From Actinostola sp. cb2023 (lineage: Eukaryota > Cnidaria > Anthozoa > Actiniaria > Actinostolidae), in NCBI GenBank assembly GCA_033675265.1, contig JAUJYZ010001347.1:496001-560000 (forward strand): a DNA stretch of 64,000 nucleotides, read 5' to 3'. The translations under genes were made by a program, and so were the position numbers. Below the pieces are notes generated by a model that saw nothing but the letters and a program-made list of their open reading frames with translations, did no database searches and was not told the origin of the DNA. Positions 12,058 to 22,600 of this stretch are shown piece by piece. The stretch's first letter is position 1. Each line of letters begins with the position of its first letter.

Positions 12058-12463
12058 ACCTTTTCAAAATACCTCAAACACAAATCCGGATAAAAATTAA
12101 AACAACAAAACTAAAAGGAAAGGACAAGAGAAAAGAGAGAAAATGAAACGCACTTAAAAAAAGAAGGAAAAAAAAAACAGAAAAAAAAGCTCGACTCCAG
12201 TAAGACTCGAACTCCAGACCTTTGGCTCCTTGGTTTTGGTCATGGTCCCACCCCTCCCCTATCAAAGGAAAGACGATAAAGAAAACTCGAAAAAGGAAAA
12301 AGGAAAAAGAAATAATGGGACGATTCTCCCGAGACATTCTAAGAAGCTGAGACATCGAATCGATTTACGTAAAGGGTGAAGATTTCGGCCCCGCCCACGC
12401 TATCCCGGTGCTACATCAAACTAGGTCCTAACCAAAAGGCCAGTGAGGGAGGGGATATCCTAA
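12058..12463. repeat. Dispersed repeat family A, copy 1 (unoccupied site)
   Basis: Starts tcaaaatacctcaaacacaa and ends near gggaggggatatcc. It is closely similar to 39422-40349, which carries an extra insertion at the position equivalent to 12340-12342. A third, partial copy is at 13212-13320. A motif resembling a tRNA B box (gagttcgagtc on the minus strand near 12200) hints at a tRNA-related SINE, but I see no clear A box. Confidence 0.75.
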
Positions 12464-12932
12464 TAGACCATTGCTCCATCTAGTCACTCATCATATTAAG
12501 GTGTGATTTTTGTAGTCTATTCGGCGAAGCTTCATTGATATGCTATTAATAGTAGTGTAATAGTCCTTAGGGACGCCACGTGAATAAGGTTTGGATTGAC
12601 AACAGCCTGCGGGGACAGTTAAACTGAAATACATAGATGCATACATTAAGAAACCGGGCCAAAATAAATACACGAGGAAAGTTTACAGGCGGAAAACTGA
12701 AGTGGCTTAACGCTTGCAAAATGTAGATCTTGATCATTTGTTTCCTTCTTTCTTACTCGTTGCTTGTGCTGTTTTATTCTCTGGTTTTCGTAATAATTAA
12801 AGACGATCCTAAATACTAGTCTAAAGGACAGGACTGTGCTTTTATACTCATATTATCGTTCTTGTTTGAATGATCCTAGATGTAATCAGAACTTACGGTC
12901 AAGCTATCGTTTTAAAATCCTAATGCCCGAAC

Positions 12933-13108
12933 AATAGTCCATTTCCGAGTTCCTTTTATCTCTGTTTCAAAACGAGTCTACGTGCGAAACCTTTCTTGTG
13001 CAAATGAATTTTCCTTTTTCATGTAAATAAAATTCATTTGCATAAGAAAGGTTTCGCACGTAGACTCGTTTTGAAACGGAGATAAAAGGAACTCGGAAAT
13101 GGACTATT
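12933..13108. mobile_element. Near-perfect palindrome, 176 bp
   Basis: Arms of about 85 bp start AATAGTCCATTTCCGAGTTC and are almost identical inverted copies around a short AT-rich loop near 13023. Foldback element without coding content. Confidence 0.85.
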
Positions 13109-13211
13109 TGCAACGGCGAAAATCTTTTTTAAAGATTTGTTTTCATATTTTGAAATCTTTGCATAGATATATTATTGGGGTTCCTGTGCATTGCCTTGTC
13201 AAAATCAAAAC

Positions 13212-13320
13212 TTTTTTATTTCAAAATACCTCAAAGCCAAATCCGATAAAAATGAAAACAATAACTGACTAAAAGGGAAAAAAAACAAGATAAAAAAGAG
13301 AAAATGTACAAATGCGTCTG
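13212..13320. repeat. Dispersed repeat family A, partial copy
   Basis: Matches the first ~100 bp of the copies at 12058 and 39422 (tcaaaatacctcaaagccaa, then tccgataaaaatgaaaac), after which similarity is lost. Confidence 0.65.
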
Positions 13321-13532
13321 TTGTCAATAAGTACAGCGGTTTTACAACGGGATCTGTGAACGCGAAAAGGGACTATTACACAACGCAACAATTTAGGCAA
13401 ATAAAAATGGGAAAACCTTCATTTCTTATAATTTCTTACCATGTTGAATTTATTCATCATACGATAGAAGGCAACCAAAGAATTTGATCCTAAAAAAATG
13501 GACATTTTCTGCGGAGGGCCTCACAGATGTTG

Positions 13533-13558
13533 GTAATTTTGACGGGAACACAGGTAAT
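13533..13558 (+). repeat. Isolated unit of the 21-bp repeat
   Basis: Contains ttttgacgggaacacaggta, the unit that forms the array at 15369-15870. It is a single dispersed copy about 1.8 kb from the array. Confidence 0.6.
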
Positions 13559-13798
13559 TACTCGTGCCCAGGCCTAAGACCGGCACGAGTTGAAAAACAC
13601 AGCCCGTTTTTTTTTTGTTCAGCGTCGCATATTTGCAGAACGAGACAACGAGTCGGACCACGAGATGACCCAGAGATGACTAAGCACATTTCATCACAAG
13701 ATGTCAAAAATGTAACCACGATGGTCGGATCGATGCTATAGAGTTTTCTCCCTCTACTATACACAAAGGCAATAACGCAAATTCAAGTCGTCCAATAG

Positions 13799-14300
13799 GC
13801 GACTTGCACTAAGAGGTCACGTGACCCCAACACCCTTAAATCGAACAGCAGTGTCAAAATGAACTCCAGAAATGAAAAGAGCAACTCGAAATTAGTAAAA
13901 GGGCGAAGTTTCAGCGCATAATGTCTGACACAGGAGATGATGACAAAAATAAATAAAATGGATCTTTTCTAAGATTTTGTTTGGAAAATGCATTGGCTGG
14001 CAAGAGCCTACGGACTGATTCCATAAGTCGCTGTTTTCAAGTCAGAATCGACAAAGAGCGAATAGACCGACTTATGGAATCAGTCTAGCAAGAGCCGTGC
14101 CATCCAATGCATTTTCCAAACAAAATCTTAGAAAACGATGGATTTTATTTTTAATGCCATTTATCCTGTGTCAGACATTATGCGCTGAAACTTCGCCCTT
14201 TTACTAATTTCGAGTTGCTCTTTTCATTTCTGGAGTTCATTTTGACACTGCTGTTCGATTTAAGGGTGTTGGGGTCACGTGACCTCTTAGTGCAAGTCGC
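13799..14300. mobile_element. Long palindrome, about 500 bp
   Basis: Arms of about 200 bp (gcgacttgcactaagaggtc at the left; complement at the right) enclose a second inverted pair around gactgattccataagtcg. The arms contain only small indels. No open frame. Confidence 0.85.
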
Positions 14301-14963
14301 TGATTCCCTTGAAATAGAAGCAAATCCTAGAATTTTCTATAACTTGGCATGGTGATACATTACGGTATTGAGTTTCAAAAAATGCACTAAAAACAGGGGG
14401 TCACCGCGCTCATTTTTGCGCTACACTGCTTTGAAAGTATGGTATTTTAGGTCTTTCAGTCGAGTCTCGCATGACATCGGGATCGGGTAAATAATTTTCC
14501 ACAACTTAAAAGACAAACTATTAATAATGAACTAAAGTGGTTGCTATAGCTTTTGTATCTCTAGCCTACCGTCTGATAGTAAGAAAATGCTCGAATTTTG
14601 CATAGTTGTCGAAAAATAGAACAAAATACACAGATGTTTGAACCACCGAGAGGGTCTAAAAATCGATACCCCGTATGCTTTCATTCAATTTTTTTAATGT
14701 TTGAAATCCTAGCTTTTTTTAATACTTTGCTATATACTAGAGAACTATGGTGTGATGAAAGTTATTGAATAAAAAATGCGGGTCACCGTGCTCGTTTTCG
14801 ATTTATTTTGAGAAAACTTCAGTTACACTTGAAATATTTAACGATTTCCAATGGTCTCCAATGTGCGCGAGCTCGATGGCGTAAGTTAGCGCGCGCTCGT
14901 CAACTAAAATTTTATTCAGAATCGTGCGCAGTAGAGCGTGCGCAATGCAATTCAAGGGAATCA
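14301..14963. mobile_element. Putative TIR element
   Basis: Bounded by TGATTCCCTTGAA and TTCAAGGGAATCA and abutting the preceding palindrome. The right terminus plus its flank (tcaagggaatcacctta) recurs at 47833 in an EIF2B5 intron. The interior has no recognisable coding sequence. Confidence 0.5.
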
Positions 14964-14999
14964 CCTTAAGTTGGCATATACATATATATGTAAAAAAAT

Positions 15000-15368
15000 T
15001 TGATTCTGCAACAGTTTAACTTCCATTTTGTATAACTGATAAAGGGTTTCTAAGCTTCCATTGTCTCTGTTTCAGTTCGCGAATATCTCGTCTTTCATTT
15101 TTTTTGTTCACGTCGCGAATCTGCAATTGAGTGGGAGACTGGGGATGTGTCTCTGTCAGTTCAGTTCGCGAATATCTTAGGCCGTGTTGGCATAATGTTG
15201 ACATCGAGCGAAGCCAGTCGCTACGTAGCGACCATCGTTCATGATCTCTTCGTCCTTCACAGCTCAAGTCCCTCACCGAATGGAAGGTGGAGACCCATAA
15301 GTCATGCTGCAGTGCATCCCAGTGCTCAATCGCACCAGGGCACGAGTGAACGCTTGTTAAAGCGTCTA
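15000..15368. other. Low-copy unique sequence, unassigned
   Basis: Includes a self-complementary gtcgctacgtagcgac at about 15219 and a duplicated cagttcgcgaatatct (15073 and 15161). The minus-strand frame through it looks non-repetitive but has no splice support. Confidence 0.35.
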
Positions 15369-15870
15369 GTTTTGACGGGAACACAGGTAATTTTGACGGG
15401 AACACAGGTAATTTTGACGAGTACACAGGTAATTTTGACGGGTACACAGGTAATTTTGACGGGCACACAGGCAATTTTGACGGGTACACAGGTAATTTTG
15501 ACGGGTACACAGGTAATTTTGACGGGAACACAGGCAATTTTGACGGGAACACAGGTAATTTTGACGGGTACAGAGGTACTTTTGACGGGAATCGATGTAA
15601 TTTTGACGGGTACACAGGTACTTTTGACGGTATCGATGTAATTTTAACGGTATACACAGGTAATTTTGACGGATACAGAGGTACTTTTGACGGGTATCGA
15701 TGTAATTTTGACGGGTACGGAGGTCAGTTTTGATGGGTACCGAGGTAATTTTGACGTCGGTACCGGAGAGGTATCGATGCGATATAGTGCGTAATATAAA
15801 TGATTAAATTATTATTATTTTGACGGGTACCGATGTATAATTTTGACGGGTATCGATGTAATTTTACCCG
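15369..15870 (+). repeat. 21-bp minisatellite
   Basis: About 23 units of ttttgacgggtacacaggtaa with drift toward gtatcgatg variants downstream. The 21-bp period leaves frames open on both strands. Not coding. Confidence 0.9.
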
Positions 15871-16685
15871 GGAACCGAGGATGCGCGCAGTATTCCCGAT
15901 GTGTTTGGGGGCAAAAATAGCATGCATAGCGGCGCAGACTGAACGGGAAGTCTTGCTTCGCCGCGACGCATACCAACAAGAAAGACTCCGAGTGTACACC
16001 ATACAAGAAATGAAGAAGTAAAAATAAAGTTTCTGTATTTTACTACTGTACCATACACTCCAATTTTATCGTTATTTATATAATTCAAGACTCACACTAC
16101 CAAAGCCTTTTAGAGTGCAAAATATCAGGTCAGATTAGATAATATAATTAATTAATATAATAATTTTCTGTAAAACCTAGCACTAAAAATTAGATGTAAT
16201 GTTGTAAATAGGTCAATACTTAATATTGTAAAACTATCATTGAATGACTTAGAAAAAACAGTAGTTCTATTATTCTTAAAGTCTTACTTATCTGTTAATT
16301 TATAAAACACACAAATTTGACTCTAGACACATAAACAAACAAAAACAACCAAGAGAAAATAGAAAATGAGAAGTGGAAGAGAAGAAAAGTGAAAACAAAA
16401 TGCTAAAAATTGACAAATAAATTGAATATAAAAAGTCAATTTTGAAACCCAAATTTTGTTGTCTGGCTTAGCAAGGTATCCATCTTAGAGTGGGTTTATA
16501 GTAAAACAGTGCAGAAAGGACCAGACATTAAGGTGTCTGGCTTAGTGAGGTGTCTACCTTAAGAGAGTGCGACTAATTTCAGTATAGTAAACCAATATTA
16601 AATAAACCCAGATTACCCCTCTCCTTTCTGTACTCCCATTCTCTTCCCTGAGAGCTTGTTCAAAGGCAACTATCGTTTTTGTATG
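15871..16685. other. Downstream of TCP11L; no gene seen
   Basis: AT-rich sequence with a repeated phrase, tggcttagYaaggt / tggcttagtgaggt, at 16465 and 16540. It presumably holds the TCP11L 3' UTR. I cannot place its poly(A) site with confidence. Confidence 0.4.
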
Positions 16686-19600
16686 CTATTTTTCTGGTGA
16701 TGCTTCAATACTCTGTAGTATATCATCGTAAAACGGTCGATATGTAGCCATGTTATGAGAAACTAAACGTCCAAATCGTATCGCTAGCTCAGTCAATTCT
16801 GTATTAACAGAATCAAGCCCAGGAGGGATAGGGTGGTGTCCAGTCTCTCGGCCGTTACCATGACGTAATTGAGCCCTGACGACATTTAACATGTAATCAT
16901 ATGCACGTTTTGCTAAAAGATAAATAAATGTAATTGGTCAGTAATATTGCCGATGAAGAAATATAGCAGAGAGTAGACATGCAGAAACGCTTTACGCATA
17001 CTTCATAGAGTAGTTTTCGATGAGTGGGAAACCTACATTACCGTGACACTCAAGTGGCTTAACAACCCTGCATTTAAATTTGCATTTTTGCATATTATAA
17101 ATTTTTTGAAAAATCTGTTCATAAGTAAGAATTTATGCAGTCTTTCTACTGAAAAGGAACAATTCAAGTTTTTGTTTATAGCCTAAAACACATACATTTA
17201 TAGGCTAAAACACATAAATTTATGTGTCCTGAGATATAAATGTACTATATGTGTAGGCTATAACAGTAAATTTATGTGTCCTGAGATATAAATGTACTAT
17301 ATGTGTAGGCTAAAACACATAAATTTATGTGTCCTGAGATATAAATGTACTATATGTGTAGGCTAAAACACATAAATTTATGTGCCCTGAGATATAAATG
17401 TACTATATGTGTAGGCTAAAAACATAAATTTATGTGTCCTGAGATATAAATGTACTATATGTGTAGGCTAAAACACATAAATTTATGTGCCCTGAGATAT
17501 AAATGTACTATATGTGTAGGCTAAAACACATACATTTATGTGCCCTGAGAAAATAATCAAAAATGGTGCTATTTAAGTTTGAATAAATGAAAAACTACAA
17601 AACAGTAATTTTGAACAATTGTACATGATGGAAATTGAACTCCAAATAATGAAATTGCCCTTTTTGAACGAGCAGATCTGTTAAATTCTAAAAACATGTG
17701 CAAAATGGAAAATATTTCAGCAAAATACAAAAATGCAAATTTAAATGCAGGGTTGTTCTTACTTTCTGGCTGAAAATCAAAAAGTGTGCAGATGCAGATG
17801 CATGCATCTCAATCAAACTCTTTCAATACGGCCTGGCACTGTAACTTTCCAACTCATACAAAAACAACTCTATATACTTCATATAACGAGTAACTTTTTT
17901 TCTCTGTCTTTACATTTTGTATAGTTTTATATACTTCATATATACTTCATATATACTTCATATATACTTCATATATACTTCAGTAACCACTGACGAAACC
18001 TGTTACACACTTTACGCAGCTCCATATGCACTAGTAAAGGTGCATAATACTCGGACAAAGCACTGCATTACAGCAGAGCACTGCATTACAGCATAGCATC
18101 ATACACTTTACACATGAATAGCATTGTATGCACAGATGCAAGTAATCTGTATGCACAAATGCAGCTCTAAACGCAACATTGTACGCACTAGCCTGCATAG
18201 CTGGCATAGGGGAGATTTGGAAGGGGGGACTGGGGATGAGGGAGTGGAAATACCCTCCCTTCTCTCCTAGATCCCCCTCCTCCTCCCCACTCCCTCTATC
18301 CTTCCCCTCCCCCTATATTTCCTTTCCTTTCGCCCCTGCACCAGCAACACAGGCTATGTATATGTACGCACCACCCTGGTATCATATACAGCTATTTCAA
18401 AAAAGGCTTTTGGTGAAGGTTTTGTTGCATCTTGCATGTTGCATCTTGCATACCAAGCCCGAAATGTATTGTGGATCCTATGTAAATAATGTCAGCATGC
18501 ACATACAGAAGAAAATATGCTGGCTCCATATTGCGAAGACAAAGTTTGGGAAAATTCCCAGAGTCCATATTGTTGTGACCTTTCGCTGACTCAATTCACA
18601 TTGCCCATAGTGCATTTTGGGCTTGGTATGCAAGATGCAACAAAACCTTCACCAACCTTTTTTGAAATAGCTGTATACAGTGGCGCAGCAATAACTTACA
18701 CAGTAATTTCCTTAGTTGCTGATTAGTATCTCCCAGTGCCATTACTTGTCCTTGAACTAAGGCGTCTTGGTCTTCAGTTATTTTAGGAAATCCTCTTTTC
18801 TCTAAGAACTTATTTGTTTCTTCTTTGACTTGTTCGTAAATGTTTGGCATGGATGATGTCACGTCCCTTAAAAAACAGAATTTAACTATAAGTGAAACAA
18901 TGTAGCCATTCAGAACCCTCCCCTCCCCTGAGACAAAGGGATGGGAGGGGAGGGGAGGGGAGAGAAGAGCAGGCTATCTACTGCAGTTACTGTTATTGTT
19001 CAAGAGTTCAGGGGAAGATAAAGAAGGGGAGAGGACAGAGATGGAGAGAATGTGATTCTACCTCCCCTGCCTCTTCCCTAATATTCGTTTTTGAGGGCCA
19101 GTCATGTATCATTCATTCATTCATTCTTTCTTTCCCTTTATGATTTCAAATACAACTATTCCAAATATCGTTGTCCGGGCCGAAAGCAACAAGCAAGAAG
19201 CTGACGACCACAAAGGACTTTGGGAATCTCCTAATTAATTAATTAATCCGTTGTACTTGAGAAGTTATCCCCACGAGCGTTGAATAGCAATCATTTGGAA
19301 CTATTCGGCCATTTGAAAATGCATGTTGTTAAAATGTCTACGGATGAATAAATGAATAAGGAGAAAGTCCCAATGCCCTTTGCGGTCATCAGCTTCTTGC
19401 TTGTTGCTTTCGGCGGGGACAACGATTTTTGGAATAGGTGTATATATTTTTCTGATTTGGACTGTTCATTCATATAGTGATGACGTCATAAAAATAAAAT
19501 TTTCGCTTTATCAACTTTCGATCCCCGATTTCGAAAGAACATCAGTGAAGAAGCTTACATGCCAAATTTGAGAGCAATCAGTTAAATAGCAGCTGAGATA

Positions 19601-22600
19601 TGGCCAGTTGAATATATAATTTCCCCACACAAATCACTGTAATTTCGGCTTGGATCATAACTCAGAAAGTTGATCAAGCGAAAATTATTGTTTTCGTGAC
19701 GTCACACTTCGGTACTCTATTACTTCATGTGTGTCACATCTCGTACTACACAACTTGTAATCTTACAGTACAAATACGAGTACAAATATGACAGCGTATT
19801 ACATGTTTTAGAATTCGGACACGTCAATTTTGCGCGCGCGCTCAGTTTGTTTCTTGTTTTGTCCTGTCACAAATAAAAAGAAAGAGAAAAAGACGTTTTA
19901 TTTTGTAAATTTTGTTGTCGTATAATAAACAATTTATTACACGGGTAGTTGTGTAATACGGCTGGATATTTTTACTCGTCTGTTTGTATTTTGACTCGCC
20001 TACAGCTCGTCAAAATATGGCACGACTCGTCAAAATATCCAGCTGTATTACACAACTACCCGTGTAATAACCTCTATGTATTACACATCTCGCTGATTAC
20101 TATGAATAATATTTCATTTCATTACTTCATATATTATCTTACCCTTCTGATATGCCTTCTAATAAAATGATTAAAACCTGCTTCAAATCTTGCAAATAGG
20201 CAGTGTCTGACATCAGTTGCCTAGCAACTGTTTGCATAGTAACCAATATAATAGAGCCAAGGAGGGTGGTTCTATGAACACTGGATCTCATCTCAGCAAG
20301 GCGTAGTTCATCCATGATTAATGTCTGAGGTAAAAAGAATTTGGTTGCTAAATGGGGAGTTTGCAGGTGTGACATTTTGTTGCGTGACATTTTAAATTTT
20401 AATCCAACAAAAACAAAAATATAATATTTGAAAAGAGCACACTAAAATTAGCAAAAATTGAAATTTTGAAGTAATTTCGATGAATAGAGCGAAAGTTATG
20501 AGCGACCGAAGTTGGCTTTTTTCTTAAGAAACGTACGGTTAAGAAAAATACCAACTTCGGTCGCTCATAACTTTCGCTCTATTCATCGAAATTACTTCAA
20601 AATTTCAATTTTTGCTAATTTTAGTGTGCTCTTTTCAAATATCATATTTTTGTTTTTGTTGGATTAAAATTTAAAATGTCACGCAACACCTGCAAACTCC
20701 CCATTAACTATGTCATCTTGGTGGATACAAGCATCAAGAGTTCTAGACTTCCGGTACGTGCGCAATGCATTATGAGATTATTACAAAGGAAAAGTGAGCA
20801 CCAAGTGAGCAAAAACATAGCTTGGGCTCCCTGTGTCTAGAATTGGTGCTCACTTTTCCTTTGTAATAACTCGGGCTTCCTTCGGAAGGGCCCGAGTAAT
20901 AATCTCATAATGCATTGCGCACGTACCGAAAGTCTGGAACTCTTGATGTTTGTATTCTTTAGGCAGGGTGTGGCACATGCATAATACATAGGTGTGCACA
21001 AAATCAGAAGAGTGTTAGCAATGGTATATACTTATACCTCAGGATATGGCCAACCAGGTTCTCCAAATATAATACCAAGATAAGCGTGGGCAAATACTTC
21101 CAAATGTGACACATCATGTGATGAATCAGTAGCATCAGGAGGTGTTGATGATGGCGATGCAACTGTTGTTGTTGCCACTTCTTTTCCTTTGTTAAGCCAA
21201 ACTTTGGTGGATAGAAGTCCATCTGTTGAAACCATATAGTTGTTAATCACTTCTTCTTTCTTTCTTTCTCTCTTTATTTCATTAAAAATACTATGTACGG
21301 TACTTACATTTATTTGTAACATAGATACAAGCAATATATGCAGACTGTGAGAAAAAAAAAGCACCGAAGGAGGAGCTTGGAGGAGCAATACAGTATCAAA
21401 TCATACTGCATACATACATGTACATGTATGTTGCTTGTGTTTACTTTGCTAGTGAAACCAAGCTTAGGGGTTATAATGTACAGTTATAAGCTTATTACAT
21501 GATGATGGTCAACGTAAAACCAAGCTTAGGGGTTATAATGTACAGTTTGTATGTGACCGTATGTGACCCTAAATAAATTATTAGTAGAATATGATGATGA
21601 TAGTCTACATGTAGCTCTCAAGACAGCTTGCAACTGCTGTACATATTCATCCCTCCCATCTCTTGGGTTATCCAATTCTCTTCTCTATCTTTTCTCCTCA
21701 ATATAATTAACATATTGATATAATTAATTAATTAGTCATAAAGTTCTACAAACTGAAGTGCAAGAACAATGAAAGTGATCTCTGATCAAAGTCTAAATTC
21801 TCCTCAAGATTCTTTGAATTCCAAAGGAGAATTTGGATTTTGGTCACAAGTCACTTACACTGTTGTTACACTGATGCCTTCCATTGACAAACCTGGATTA
21901 GTTTCAAGGTATTGTTTAAACTTTATTCTTTCGTATTCAATAGATTGCTGAAGTAGTTGTGGTTTCAGAGCCTGAATCTGAAAGTTTGCCATGTCCATCT
22001 TCATCAAGTCTATCACTTTGAATATTTCCCTGATAAAGAAATAATAATAATAATAATAATCAATTTATATAGCGCTATTTCTAATTTATCCAATAGCGCT
22101 TTACAATAAAAAATAATAAAAATAAAAATATAATAATAATAATACTTATTACTAAATAAAATAAAATACTATATACATGCCTAAATGTATATGATTAACA
22201 ATTTAAAAAATGGGTATGGATATAGACTGGTGGGGTTGATTCAAGGTCTTCCCTCAATCTATCCCAGAATGCTTTGTGGACTATTTCTTTGACATGGATT
22301 GAAAAACAAATCAACAATAAAATAACAATAATGTGAGAAATTAAAATTTAAGAAATGATTGATTTGTGAAATTATTTTCAAGTGTAACAGCACTAATCTT
22401 GAGCTAACAGGAGAGAAACTATGCTATCCATCCTCTAGAGACACGTACATGTGGTTGGCTGTATTTTAGTTGTTGGATATTGTAGACTAGATTGTTCATT
22501 GCTACAAGTACATGTACAGTACAGAGAGTCGTGAGTGGGAAACCTACGACACAGAGTTATGGTCATGGTACGGAATCAAAGACATCTATTCAACCAATCA

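Noticed and set aside
12185..12260. tRNA gene or intact tRNA-SINE
   Set aside because: A B-box-like gagttcgagtc is present on the minus strand, but no A box or cloverleaf could be drawn.
15016..15657. 213-codon minus-strand ORF
   Set aside because: The first half is the 21-bp array. The rest is non-repetitive but has no splice sites, start context or family resemblance.
21004..21222. Alternative exon 5 of TCP11L starting at 21222 (acceptor tttcaacag)
   Set aside because: It leaves the reading frame off by one relative to the exon 4 donor. Starting at 21344 keeps the frame and makes the total length an exact multiple of three.
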